From: Streptomyces sp. NBC_01431
GTDB lineage: Bacteria; Actinomycetota; Actinomycetes; Streptomycetales; Streptomycetaceae
Length of the DNA stretch: 64,000 nucleotides
Direction of reading: 5' to 3'
NCBI RefSeq assembly: GCF_036231355.1
Contig: NZ_CP109496.1
Span: 1,674,001-1,738,000, forward strand
Shown: piece by piece, positions 26,590 through 36,080 of the stretch
How the letters are laid out: every line of letters begins with the position of its first letter
How positions within the stretch are numbered: the stretch's first letter is position 1
Program-made: the position numbers and the translations under genes
The notes under the pieces: model-generated
The model's input: the letters and a program-made list of their open reading frames with translations, nothing else
The model's database searches: none
Told to the model about the DNA's origin: nothing

Positions 26590-27411
26590 ATGTCGAAACA
26601 TCCACTGCTGGACGTTGCCTCTGTCGAACGGCTGGAGCCGTACCTGGAAGGAGTAGGTCACATCTTCCGGGCATTCCGGGAGCAGGACTCCGGCTGCGTG
26701 TCGTATGGAGTCGCGGTCGGGGGCGAGCGGTGGTTCGTAAAGAGTGCAACTACAGCTGCGGGAGCAGCTTCGTTGGGGCGTGCTCTGGGTGTGCATGGTG
26801 CGATGCAGCATCCGGCGATCGTGCCCCTGCGTCACCATTTCAAGATCCAGGGTGGCCTGGCGCTGATCTATCCGTGGGTCGACGGAGAGGTCTTGTACCA
26901 CCCCACCGTCTCCCGCCATGGTGGCCGGTCGGACCCGACGAGTCCGATGGCTCGGTTCCGGAAGCTCCCTGTCGCTGAGATTCTGCAGTCCCTGGACGCG
27001 ATTCTCGACGCGCACCTGACCGTGGAGCGGGCCGGGTTCGTCGCGGTCGACCTGTACGACGGGTGCCTCCTCTACGACTTCGAGGCGCAGCGCATGACCC
27101 TGTGCGATTTGGACGAGTACAGGCCGGGGCCGTTCATCCTGGAGGATGAACGGCTGCCAGGCTCGCGGCGTTTCATGGCGCCGGAGGAGTTTTGCAAGGG
27201 CTCGACCATCGGTATCCGAACGACCGTGTTCGTGCTCGGCCGGGTTCTGCGTCTGTTGTTGGATGCGGGCGATGACGAGCGGAAGTGGCGCGGTTCGCCG
27301 TCACAGTTGAGGGTCATCGAGTGTGCCACTGCCAGCGATCCTGCTGACCGGTACGCCTCGGTTGAAGCTCTGGCACGAGCGTGGCGTGGCGCATGCGGTG
27401 GGCGCTGTTGA
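26590..27411 (+). CDS. Serine/threonine-kinase-like protein
   Basis: 273 residues, kinase fold without membrane segment. The ATP-anchoring Lys is probably in GERWFVKSAT; the catalytic loop reads FVAVDLYDGCLLYDFEA (DxYDG in place of HRDLKxxN) and the metal-binding motif CDLDEYRPG in place of DFG, followed by the activation region and SRRFMAPEEF (APE motif retained). This atypical loop is found in a subgroup of bacterial kinases, so activity is likely but not certain. ATG start has AGGA ten bases upstream. It stands alone between an IS3 and a decayed minus-strand gene. Confidence 0.78.
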   Translation: MSKHPLLDVASVERLEPYLEGVGHIFRAFREQDSGCVSYGVAVGGERWFVKSATTAAGAASLGRALGVHGAMQHPAIVPLRHHFKIQGGLALIYPWVDGEVLYHPTVSRHGGRSDPTSPMARFRKLPVAEILQSLDAILDAHLTVERAGFVAVDLYDGCLLYDFEAQRMTLCDLDEYRPGPFILEDERLPGSRRFMAPEEFCKGSTIGIRTTVFVLGRVLRLLLDAGDDERKWRGSPSQLRVIECATASDPADRYASVEALARAWRGACGGRC

Positions 27412-27464
27412 TCTCTCTACTGTCGTGGGACCTGCAGCGCCTGCGCGAGAGATCTCGAACGCGA

Positions 27465-28005
27465 TCAACGGTCACAGGAGGCAACGGACAACAGCTCGCC
27501 CTCACAGGTGCAGTCGATAGACCAACGGCCATCCATAGTCTGTGGATAGCTTCGGCGGACGCCCCGTACGCACATCGGGCCTTGCATACGACGCTCATCC
27601 GAGCGGTTGAACAAACGACATGCGTGACGCGCCCTGGATACCGATAGTGGCTGCATGGAGCGCAGGACGACCTCGCCGCTCCAGGTTTGGTGTTGGCGGA
27701 GGAGGCCGTGCCCCGTGAGGACCGTCTCGCACAGCGGAATGGTGGAGGCGGCGAACGACGGGGCCTCCGAGCGTTCGGCGGCGTGCTGGATTTCGGTGAG
27801 GCCGGCACGGAGCACCACGGTGTGTGGATGGTCAAGGGCGAGGTGGTGGATGGTGTTGATGCGCTGGGCGTACAGCAGAAGGAGCAGCCGCGCACAGGAG
27901 CTGGGTGCGGCGCGGCGGCCACGCGGTGGCCAACTTGACTATTTTCAGCGGCAGTTGATGCAGGAGGGACGGTTGTGAACGTTTATCGAAACCACTGTCG
28001 GACAT
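27465..28005 (-). pseudogene. Possible decayed gene of unknown function
   Basis: The stretch 27412-28026 has no intact gene. On the minus strand, a frame starting MSDSGFDKRSQPSLLHQLPL (28005) appears to continue after a shift near 27,890 as LLLYAQRINTIHHLALDHPH and HTVVLRAGLTEIQHAAERSE, stopping at 27465. The residue pattern looks coding, with a plausible join, but I do not recognise a family. Start has GGGA upstream. Low confidence. Confidence 0.3.
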
Positions 28006-28026
28006 GAGGTAGGTCCCTATCCTCGA

Positions 28027-29235
28027 ATGGTGAATCGACCGGCAGACGTCTTCAGCCCGCACCTCACCCGCCGCAGGGCTCTGCGGTGGGGCCTTGGCGC
28101 CGCAGCCGGAGTCGGCCTTACCACTGCCGGATGCGATAGCGCCGACGATCACGTCGGCGACAGTCGCGGTGGCGGGCGCCCTAGCGGCGAGGTCGCCGCC
28201 CCACCCAGTCCATGGCGCCGGACCATCGGCACGTGGATTCAGTCGTCGCCCACGGTGGTCGAGGGAGTGCTCTTCATCGGCGGCGACGGACACGGCGAGA
28301 ACGTGTACGCCCTGGACGCAGCCACCGGCGCCACGAAGTGGGCTTTCACAGCGGGCGATCGGGTCCATTCGTCGCCCGCCGTGGTTAACGGAGTGGTGTA
28401 CGTCGGCAGCGACGACAAGAACGTGTACGCCCTGGACGCCGTCACTGGGGCCAAGAAGTGGGCCTTCAGCGCCGGCGCTTGGGTCAAGTCGTCGCCCGCG
28501 GTCGTCGGCGGGGTGGTGTATGTCGGCTGCTACAACGGAGTCGTATACGCCCTGGACGCGGTCACCGGAGCGAAGAAGTGGGGCGTCGCCACCGGCGGCT
28601 GGCTCAGTTCGTCGGCGACTGTGGCCGACGGTGTCGTGTACATCGGTGGCTTCACCCATAAGGTGTATGCCCTGGACGCGGCGACCGGCGCGAGGAAATG
28701 GGCCTATGCCACCGGCGGCGAGATCCTCAATTCAAGACCGGCGATCACCAACGGTCTGGTGTACGTCGGCAGCCATGACGGAAAAGTCTACGCACTGGAC
28801 GCTGCCACGGGCTCCAAGAGATGGGCCTTCAACATGGGCGGCGTGGTGACCGCGTCGCCGACTGTGGCCGACGGGGTGGTCTACATCGGCTCCGGGAGGA
28901 TCTACGCCCTGGACGCGGCGACCGGCGCCAGGAAGTGGTCCTTCGCCACGGGTGGCGAAATCCTCTTCTCGTCGGCGGCGGTGGCCAAAGGAGTGGTGTA
29001 CGTCGGCAGCGACGACAAGAACGTGTACGCCCTGGACGCGGCAACCGGCGCGAAGAAGTGGGCCTTCACCACTGGCGCCGAGGTCCGGTCGTCACCCGCG
29101 CTGGCAGGCGGGATGTTGTACGTGGGCAGTAACGACGGAAGCGTGTACGCCCTGAACGCGACGACGGGGGCGGGCCCACAGATCCCGGCATCGCCCTCAC
29201 CCCCCGGTGTAGCACCCACGGGCACGGCGACGTAA
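28027..29235 (+). CDS. Tat-exported PQQ-like beta-propeller lipoprotein
   Basis: 402 residues. The N terminus has a twin-arginine motif (TRRRALRWGLGAAAG) and a lipobox ending in TTAGC, so it should be a Tat-exported lipoprotein. The rest is eight near-identical blades of about 40 residues, each with the PQQ-type signature VYALDAATGAKKWAF. Such propellers bind ligands or act as assembly scaffolds (BamB-like); several PQQ-like proteins do not bind PQQ. Sequence identity among blades is unusually high, which suggests recent expansion. Next to a one-pass membrane protein on the same strand, 52 bases downstream. Confidence 0.85.
   Translation: MVNRPADVFSPHLTRRRALRWGLGAAAGVGLTTAGCDSADDHVGDSRGGGRPSGEVAAPPSPWRRTIGTWIQSSPTVVEGVLFIGGDGHGENVYALDAATGATKWAFTAGDRVHSSPAVVNGVVYVGSDDKNVYALDAVTGAKKWAFSAGAWVKSSPAVVGGVVYVGCYNGVVYALDAVTGAKKWGVATGGWLSSSATVADGVVYIGGFTHKVYALDAATGARKWAYATGGEILNSRPAITNGLVYVGSHDGKVYALDAATGSKRWAFNMGGVVTASPTVADGVVYIGSGRIYALDAATGARKWSFATGGEILFSSAAVAKGVVYVGSDDKNVYALDAATGAKKWAFTTGAEVRSSPALAGGMLYVGSNDGSVYALNATTGAGPQIPASPSPPGVAPTGTAT
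28230..29160 (+). repeat. Coding tandem repeat of about 117-120 bp in the propeller gene
   Basis: Eight tandem DNA units carry the recurring block GTGTACGCCCTGGACGC followed by a conserved AAGTGGGCCTTC segment. Two blades share almost the same DNA (GGCAGCGACGACAAGAACGT at about 28402 and again near 29007), so gene conversion or unequal crossing-over probably keeps them alike. Confidence 0.8.
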
Positions 29236-29287
29236 CAGGCAGGCCATACGACCAGACCTCAATCATACCGACGACCGGGGGAATTCC

Positions 29288-30439
29288 ATGGCTACAACTC
29301 CACCCACCCCTCCGCCGCCATCAAGCTCGGGCAGCCCATCTGACCCGGGCGAGGGCGCCCCAATCCCCGTGCCTCCGCCCGCCACCCCGGACCGGATCCA
29401 CAACGGCGTCCCCGAACCTGATCCCTCGCCACGGCGTGTGGACTCGACCGCCTGGCGCGTCCTTGCCGACGAACGCCTGCCTGGTCTTCGCAGGCTTTCG
29501 CCGAGACACCGGGTGCTGTACCTGACAGTTGCGGCGGTACTGGTCGTGGGCGGTCTCCTCCTCGCCTACTTCACAAACTACGCGCTTGACCAGAGCACCG
29601 CCGTCGACCGAGCCCGCTCGGACAAGAACGCGCAGGAAAGCCTCGACGGCGAACAGCCTGCCTTCGTCTCCACCGTCACCCCACGCGACTACATGCAGGA
29701 CATGCCTAGGTCCATCGCCGTGCTCCTCGACCGGCCACTGACCGCGAGCGAACAGGCGGGCCTCAAAGCGAAGAAGGGCAACGCGCAGGTCTGGGCGTTC
29801 CTAAAGCCTCTCGGCGGACGCGTCGTCGAGTACACGACGCCGCCCCTGAAGCCTTTGGAAGACGGTCGTCAGAACTCAATCGGCATGGCGCAGACGTTCA
29901 ACCTGAACCTGAACAGCGACCGCAACGCCGGACTCACCATCAACAACATGACCGCAGTGAAGGACGCGTGCAGCGCGCCCACCACGCCGACCGTAGTCGA
30001 TATTCCGCCGGCGGGATCCGAACCCCGCCAGGGACTCATGTGGGACCTGACCGGCAAGCAGACAGACAAGCCACACGGGCCGTACGTCCTGGACGAGGGC
30101 GAGTCCCAGGGGCAACTCTACTTCCGCCGCAACGCCGTCGACTTGGGGAACGGCCAGTCGAACATGGCCCTGCGCATCCAGCCCGAAGTGTCCACACAGA
30201 CGTGCCACTGGCATATCGATGCCTCCTACACCGACACGTCCGGCTCCCACACGCAGCGCATCCCGCGCGGCACCGGCACCCTCACCACCGAGGCCATCCC
30301 GAAACAGCCCGCCCAGTACTTCGCCTGGATCCCGAGGACCGGCTGGGGCTGTGTCGGCGCGGCGAGCCAGGAGGGCTGCCCGGGCAGCGAGTCGCTCAGG
30401 ACGGCGGAGCCCTGGCGGTTCGAAGGACAGCTTGACTGA
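29288..30439 (+). CDS. One-pass membrane protein with extracytoplasmic domain
   Basis: 383 residues. The N-terminal 70 residues are Pro/Ser-rich and cytoplasmic, a single helix spans about 77-98 (YLTVAAVLVVGGLLLAYF), and the rest is a beta-rich outside domain with four cysteines (DACSAP, QTCHWH, GWGCVG, EGCPGS) that could form disulfides. ATG has GGGG seven bases upstream. Family not recognised. Position just behind the propeller lipoprotein suggests they may act together at the cell surface. Confidence 0.75.
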   Translation: MATTPPTPPPPSSSGSPSDPGEGAPIPVPPPATPDRIHNGVPEPDPSPRRVDSTAWRVLADERLPGLRRLSPRHRVLYLTVAAVLVVGGLLLAYFTNYALDQSTAVDRARSDKNAQESLDGEQPAFVSTVTPRDYMQDMPRSIAVLLDRPLTASEQAGLKAKKGNAQVWAFLKPLGGRVVEYTTPPLKPLEDGRQNSIGMAQTFNLNLNSDRNAGLTINNMTAVKDACSAPTTPTVVDIPPAGSEPRQGLMWDLTGKQTDKPHGPYVLDEGESQGQLYFRRNAVDLGNGQSNMALRIQPEVSTQTCHWHIDASYTDTSGSHTQRIPRGTGTLTTEAIPKQPAQYFAWIPRTGWGCVGAASQEGCPGSESLRTAEPWRFEGQLD

Positions 30440-30524
30440 GCAGTACCGATCGAAACTGATTGCCGTCAAGAAGGTAGAGCCGTGTGACGGTGACAGGCCG
30501 TGCCCCCGCATCAATTTCGATCAG

Positions 30525-31695
30525 TTACGTCAGTGACCTGCGCACTGCATCAACCAGCGATAGCGCACGCGCATCGTCGGGGCCGCTGATGATGTGGTTC
30601 ATGACGTAGCCGAAGGCGATGCCGTGTTCGGGGTCGGCGAAGCCGAGTGAGCCGCCTCGGCCAGTGTGGCCGAAGGCGTTCGGGCCGGTCATGTGGTTGT
30701 CGTCGGTGGGCAGCATGTATCCGGAGCTGAACCGGCTCGGTGCTACCAGCACTTGGTCGGTGCCGGTGGCCTGCTCTTTGGTCGCCGATGCGAGGGTTTC
30801 CGGGGTGAGCAGGCGCACGCCGTCCACCTCGCCGATCAGCGCCGCGTACATGCACGCAAGTCCGCGTGCGGTGGCGATGCCGTTGGAGGCCGGGAGTTCC
30901 GCGGCCTGCACTTCTGGGGAGTTGAAGTCGATCTCGGCTGGATCGGTGACGGTGTATGCCCTGTTGCTGAAGGAGTTCGGGTCGCGCCAGGCGGCGACCT
31001 GTTCGCGGAGTTCCTCCGGGATCGACTCTGGGGGCAGGGTGGTGAAGTCGATGTCCGGCTTCCGATGCACCATGCGGCTGACCCGGTCACGTTCGATTGC
31101 TGGCAGCCCGATGAAGAAGTCCAGCCCCAGGGGGGCGGCGATTTCGTCGGCGAAGAAGCGCCCCGGTGTGCGGCCGGACACCCGGCGGATTACCTCGCCG
31201 GCCAGCCAGCCCCAGGTCCGGCCGTGATAGCCGTGTGCGGTACCTGGCGTCCACACGGGATGTTGAGCTGCCAGTGCGGCTGCCATCGGGTGCCAGGTCA
31301 ACGCCTCAGCCAGCGCCACTGGTTGGTCCAGCGTGACCAGGCCGGCCTGGTGGGACAAGAGCCAGCGCACGGGGATGTCCGCCTTGCCGTTCGCGGCGAA
31401 CTCCGGCCAGTATTTGGCCACCGGAGCGTCCAAGTCCAACTCACCACGCTGAACCAGCAGATGCGCTGCGCTCGCGGTCGCCCCCTTCGTCGCCGAGTAG
31501 ACCAGTTGCAGCGTGTCGCGCTGCCACGGACGATTGACATTGGGGTCGGCGAGTGCCCCATAGGTCCACCACCGGTCGGCCGTCCTGGTACACGCACACC
31601 GCCGCGCCGATGTCCCCGTGCTGCGCGAAGTTCGCCGCGAACGCCTCGCGTACAGCCTCGAATCCGGCCGCGACCAATCCGTCGATCGTCGTCAT
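30525..31695 (-). pseudogene. Serine hydrolase (beta-lactamase/EstB family), 2-base deletion
   Basis: The gene starts MTTIDGLVAAGFEAVREAFA at 31695 and runs to VDLWG, where the frame is lost near 31,554. In a second frame it continues LADPNVNRPWQRDTLQLVYS, SATKGATASAAHLLVQRGEL and DLDAPVAKYWPEFAANGKAD to a normal end at 30525. The catalytic Ser-x-x-Lys (SATK) and Tyr (GYHG) are present. Expected GGCGGACTC reads GGCACTC, so two bases were lost. Class C beta-lactamase-like esterases or peptidases share this fold. As read, no full protein can be made. Confidence 0.85.
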
Positions 31696-31766
31696 GCCGC
31701 CATCGTGGCACCTGGGTTGCCCAGTCTGAGAAGCGGGCTCGCTCTCGCTGCATTCGACGTTCCTGG

Positions 31767-33110
31767 TCAGGCGGTGTCGGGCAGTGCGTGCAGGCGCTCG
31801 CGGAACTCGCGGGTGGCTGGTACTGACTTGTGTGGTTCGAGGCGTGCGGAGAATTCCTTGAGGCGGTCCAGGGCCCGCGCTGAGCTGACCTTGTCTTCGA
31901 GGAGGCCCGCGCCGTAGTTCGCGGCGTCGAGCGCCCCTTCCAGGTCACCACTGGCGAGCCGGGCCTCGGCCAGACGGCTGGACCGTACTGCCTTGTCCCG
32001 CGGGGCCGCCTGCTTGATGGAGACTTCCAGGGAGGTCGTAGCGCGCTCCACTTGGCCCGAGCGCAGCAGAACCTTCCCTTCGGTCGACTTCAGTTGTGCC
32101 TCACCGAACCAGTCGAGCCACTCCGGGTTTTCCTCCACCGTGTGGCGCTCCCAGAGGGAAACGGCGCGGTTCAATGCCGTGCCGGCTTTCTGGTGATCGC
32201 CGTCGCGGGAGAGGACTTCGGCCTTGTGCAGGTAGAGGAAGGACCGGGAGTCGGGCGTCAGCGTTCGAGGGGCGTTGTCGAGTGCGGTCGAGATGAGGTC
32301 GACTCGCTCGGCGGTCCGGCCGGCCTCGGAGACGTGCACTCCCATCTCTGCCAGGATGAAGGCGCCGAAGGCGTCGTCTCCGGCGGTACGGGCGCTGCGC
32401 AGAGCCCCGATGTAGTACCGCTGCCCGGCGGACCGCAGTCCCGCGTCGTAGGCCATCCAGCCGGACAGGTGCGACACTCGAGCCGCCAGTGCATACAGGC
32501 GGACGCGGATCCTGTCCGTGTACCAGCCCGCGCTGAGGCGACCAGCGATCAAGTCGAGGTCGCCGCGGGCCTGTTCCAGAAGCCGGGCGCCTCCGAGCTG
32601 GTCATCGAGTGTGCGGAGTGTGCTGATCCGCTGCTCGATCGTCGAGACCATCTTGTCGGTGACGCGATCCCCGTTGAGGGCTGAGGCGAACGCGGACGGC
32701 GCCTCGACCCAGCTCGCGGCCAGCCCCTGTCAGCGCGGCGACGGTGATGGTGAGAAATCCTCGACGATCCAACCGGCCACTGCCCACCAGATCGGCCAGT
32801 GCCTCGACGGTTCCGGCCTCGGTCCACGGGGCGGTAAGCCCTGTCACTTCCCATACGGGGAGCCATTGCGGCCATCGCTGCGCCTGGACCTGCACGTACG
32901 GGATGCGAAGAAGGTCGGCGAGCACATGCTGAGCATCGGCATCCGGTGCTTGCCCCTGCTCCCGCTTCCACACCGTCGTCCGGTTGGTTGCCAGAGGAAT
33001 ACCGAGCAACGCCCGTGTGTCTTCATGAGCCGGGCGAACTCGGCCTTCCCCCATCCGTGCGACTGGCGCACGAAGGTCAGTGGGTGCACTGCTAACGGCT
33101 CACCGGGCAC
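31767..33110 (-). pseudogene. XRE-type regulator with TPR domain, two compensating frameshifts
   Basis: The start is a GTG at 33110 with GGGGAG upstream. The N terminus (HPLTFVRQSHGWGKAEFARL) is in one frame; near 33,025 a base is lost and the part LGIPLATNRTTVWKREQGQA (helix-turn-helix) continues in another; near 32,735 a base is gained and WVEAPSAFASALNGDR returns to the first frame, followed by TPR-like helices to 31767. Such regulators, facing a small HATPase gene as here, are common in streptomycetes. The middle frame hits a stop if not shifted, so the gene is broken unless these are sequencing errors. Confidence 0.8.
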
Positions 33111-33355
33111 GTCATCACTCCCCTCATCCCCCTCACGGCGTGGTTGGGAGGCTACTGCGCGCACAGGCCCGCGGAAGGACGTCCCCAAGAGAAACCCCCA
33201 AGAAACGTTCCGGGCCTGCGCACCACGGCAGTTGACTGTGACAGCTGCACCGGAGCTGCGAAAGGCGCCGCTCCCGTACGGCCACCCAACGGCGGCTCCA
33301 TCACCGTCCCCCGTCGGAGATGGAGCCGCTCCCCACCCATCCGGAGGCGTCCGCC

Positions 33356-33847
33356 ATGCCAACGCTCGTCACGCGCTTTGCCATCGCCGGAGTGGAAGAA
33401 GATGTATCTCCCGCTCGGCGCAAGGTCGTTGAGAGCGCACGGACATGGGGCGTCCCTGTGGATGACGAAACAGCTGACGCGATCCGGCTGGTCGCTTCCG
33501 AGCTCATCAGCAATTCGGTGATCCACGGAGCTGGGCCCGTCACCGTCGTGCTCTACCACCGCCCCGGCAAGCTGGTGATCGTCGTGTCTGACCGTGACCA
33601 GACGGCCCCGGTGGCACGTTGTGCGGGGGTTAGCGACGAGAACGGGCGTGGGCTCGCCTTGGTTGACCACTTCGCGGTGGACTCCGGCTGGGAGCTCCTC
33701 ACGCACGGCAAGCGCGTGTGGGCGGAGATCGAACTTCCACAGCCACCGCCGGCCATGAGGGCGGCGGTTCTCCGCAGGTTCTTCGCGCTCCGCTCGCGCT
33801 GTGAGGCTGGCCCCACGATCCAGCCACTGGCTCTGGCGGCCGCCTGA
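33356..33847 (+). CDS. HATPase_c (RsbW-like) regulatory ATP-binding protein
   Basis: 163 residues from the ATG at 33356, chosen for GGAGG at 33342-33346; an in-frame ATG at 33320 lacks one. The N box is ASELISNSVIHG, G1 is SDRDQTAP and G2 DENGRGLALVDHF, as in anti-sigma-factor kinases. Typically pairs with a divergent XRE regulator, as here. Probably a serine kinase acting on a partner protein; the partner is not in the window. The C-terminal 35 residues are a family-specific extension. Confidence 0.85.
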   Translation: MPTLVTRFAIAGVEEDVSPARRKVVESARTWGVPVDDETADAIRLVASELISNSVIHGAGPVTVVLYHRPGKLVIVVSDRDQTAPVARCAGVSDENGRGLALVDHFAVDSGWELLTHGKRVWAEIELPQPPPAMRAAVLRRFFALRSRCEAGPTIQPLALAAA

Positions 33848-33955
33848 ACAGCGCCCTACCCACAACGTCCAGACCTGCCCAGCCCGGAGCGGAGCCGTCG
33901 GCGTCTGCCTGTTGCATGACGCGCCGCGCCTCAGCTTCTGGCTGCCCACTGACCG

Positions 33956-33998
33956 CCGCCCCCACGGGCACCCACATCTCCCACGGACGTGGGGGCGG
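33956..33998 (+). terminator. Hairpin terminator after the HATPase gene
   Basis: CCGCCCCCACG (33956-33966) pairs perfectly with CGTGGGGGCGG (33988-33998) around a 21-base loop. It lies 110 bases after the HATPase stop and upstream of the next plus-strand small frame. Confidence 0.65.
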
Positions 33999-34053
33999 TT
34001 CTTGAACCCTCGCCGGAGCCCTGGCGAGGGAACCAAAGAGGAAGGAGCACGAG

Positions 34054-34221
34054 GTGGCCGAGACCACAGCACCACCTCCTACCCGGAGCGGCCTCCTGGT
34101 AGCGGTGGAGGAGCTGACCGCCGTCCATGACCGGTACGACGGCCTCCGGTCCGACAACCAGGGCAGTTCCGGAGATGCCCCGTGGCCGGGCGGTGACGGC
34201 AACTTGACCGACGTCGCCTAG
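34054..34221 (+). CDS. Small hypothetical protein (55 residues)
   Basis: A GTG-started frame (AETTAPPPTRSGLLVAVEEL ... NLTDVA) with GGAAGGAG at a good distance upstream. Acidic, no motif recognised. Short reading frames arise by chance in GC-rich DNA, so support rests on the ribosome site and the position directly before the cupin remnant on the same strand. Confidence 0.4.
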   Translation: MAETTAPPPTRSGLLVAVEELTAVHDRYDGLRSDNQGSSGDAPWPGGDGNLTDVA

Positions 34222-34307
34222 CACCAGGCGGCAGGGACGAGCGCGACGCTTTTGTGCTCGCCCCTGCCGCGCCTGCACCACATGGTCGAACTCATGAGGA
34301 GGCAGTA

Positions 34308-34590
34308 ATGGAACATCAGTTGATCAACGCTATCGAGACGGCACTCGGGTGGGACGGCCCGGGCGAACTCGGCAAGGGATTCGCCCGAGGAAGCATGAGC
34401 GACCCCGCGCTCGCCGCCCGCATCCTCACCCCGAACCGCCTGCTCGACATCGCGATGCGCAGGAGCCTGAACCGCCCGCAGTTCCGGTGCTTCCAGAAGG
34501 GCGAGGAAGTCCACCCGGCCATCTACTACACCGACGTCGTCAGCCCCCGTGGCCAGAGCATCCCCACGGTCAACATGCGAAGTCTGGCCC
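34308..34590 (+). pseudogene. JmjC/cupin-like protein, N-terminal fragment
   Basis: Starts MEHQLINAIETALGWDGPGE with AGGAGG upstream and shows ARILTPNRLLDIAMRRSLNR, QFRCFQKGEEVHPAIYYTD and SPRGQSIPTVNM, the N-terminal part of a family of JmjC-type cupin proteins common in streptomycetes. The iron-binding His/Asp core that should follow is missing: after VNM the frame reads unrelated residues. Truncated by deletion or recombination. Confidence 0.6.
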
Positions 34591-34920
34591 GGCATCGAGA
34601 TGACCAACCAGCTCATCGACCGCTACCAGGCCGAGCCGTGGCAGATGAGCGCCACCGACTACCTCGTCGGCTCCCGCACCGGCGCAGAGCAAACGCCACT
34701 CAACGGACGCCCCCAGACCACCGGCTGGGACCCCGAACTCGCCGCGGCCATGCAGCGGGAAGACCGCGTCGTCTATGAAGAGGCAGTCGCAGACAGCCTG
34801 CTGAAGTCCATGTCCGTCACCACGATCTGCCCCCAGGGACGAGCAGATCGCTCCGCGGACCAACGATCCGTCGCGGCGAGTACCCCGGTGATAAACCGCT
34901 CGCCCCGACAACTCTTCTGA
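34591..34920 (+). pseudogene. Unidentified gene fragment fused to the cupin remnant
   Basis: In a different frame from the cupin part, the segment PGIEMTNQLIDRYQAEPWQM to DRVVYEEAVADSLLKSMSV looks coding but has no start of its own and no family that I recognise. It ends in a stop at 34920 that is in frame with the phosphotransferase-like gene behind it. Probably a leftover of a gene whose 5' end was replaced. Confidence 0.35.
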
Positions 34921-35778
34921 CGGCGCACCAACGCCCCCTCCGTCCCCACCGCCGATCTCCGCGAACAGCCAGTCGACGGCGTACTCGCATGCGTCGAGGG
35001 GCTGTTGGATACTCAGATCGACCGCTCCACAGTGGTACGCAAGCGTCGCACCGTGGGAGCCCGGACCGACCGGGACACATGGGTCCGCATCGAGCGGCGC
35101 GAGGCCGCGAAGATCCGCGCCCAGGGCTGGAACGGCAGCGAGTGCGCCGCCCAGCTGACCGGGATCGCCCAGCCGACCTGGCATGCCGGCGTCGTGTGGC
35201 GAGAAGCCAACGCGAGTGTGTTCTGGCGAGCAGACGAGACGGATCTCCTACCCGGCGTCCCCGTCGGATCCAGCGTCGTGGCCGAAGACCCGAAACTCCC
35301 CGATGCCTGGTGGCACAGCCTGAATGTGTCGCTCGACACACTCGCAGCACAGCACACCCGCCGCATCGCCACACGCAACACCGAGGCCATCACCCAAGAC
35401 CTCGATACCACCATCGTCCGCGCCGCCTTCCCTGAAGTCCTCAACACCACAGTGAACCAATGGCGGCCCGCGCACGCGGACCTGAACTGGGCGAACGTAA
35501 CCCTGCCGAAGTTCTCACTCTTCGGCTGGGAGGACTGGGGCATAGCGCCTCGGGGCCTGGACTCCGCGACGCTGTGGGCCAGTTCCCTCGCAGTCCCCAC
35601 CTTGGCCGACCGCGTCCTGTCCGAGCGGCGACATGACTTCGAAACACGGGATGGCCAGCTCATGACCCTCTTCGTCTGCGCCAAGCTGCTCGGGCCGCAT
35701 TCCCATCCCCATGACCCACGCCTCGGACCCGCGCACGCCACGGCGAGCAAAGTGATCAAGAGCCTCAGTTCTCCTTGA
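34921..35778 (+). pseudogene. Phosphotransferase-like (APH/kinase fold) protein, 5' end lost
   Basis: Homology-like sequence begins right after the stop at 34920 (PTADLREQPVDGVLACVEGL) but there is no ATG or GTG; the first possible start is a TTG at 35005, which would drop part of the domain. The kinase core is intact: RKRRTVGARTDRDTWVRIE, then the catalytic loop PAHADLNWANVTLP (HxDxxxxN) and the metal site GWEDWGIAPRGLD. These aminoglycoside-phosphotransferase-fold proteins phosphorylate unknown small molecules. It could still be made from TTG, so it is not certainly dead. Confidence 0.65.
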
Positions 35779-36080
35779 TGCCTCCGCTTCGACCGCTGTG
35801 CCCGCCCGTAAGCCGACAACACGGGCGGTCACAGCTCTTCGTCGTGCCAGAGGCCCGAGAGGTACAGGGCCCTCCCGCTCACGAACTGGGGCCCCTGTGT
35901 CAACGGCCCTTGATCGTGGCCGCTGTCCGCTCACAATTCTTGACGTTCGGGTGGAGAGGCTGCGGGCACAAGAGGTGCTGACGAACCAGATGCCCAGGAC
36001 TAGGGAGTTGCGGGCGGCGGCGCGGCTGACCGAGGCGCTTGGAGACCCGTTGCCGCGTTGCAGGCCGTTAGCCTGTCGGT

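Noticed and set aside
27314..27922. A 202-codon minus-strand frame
   Set aside because: Composition is that of a shifted frame; the alternative frame at 27,465-28,005 is more protein-like.
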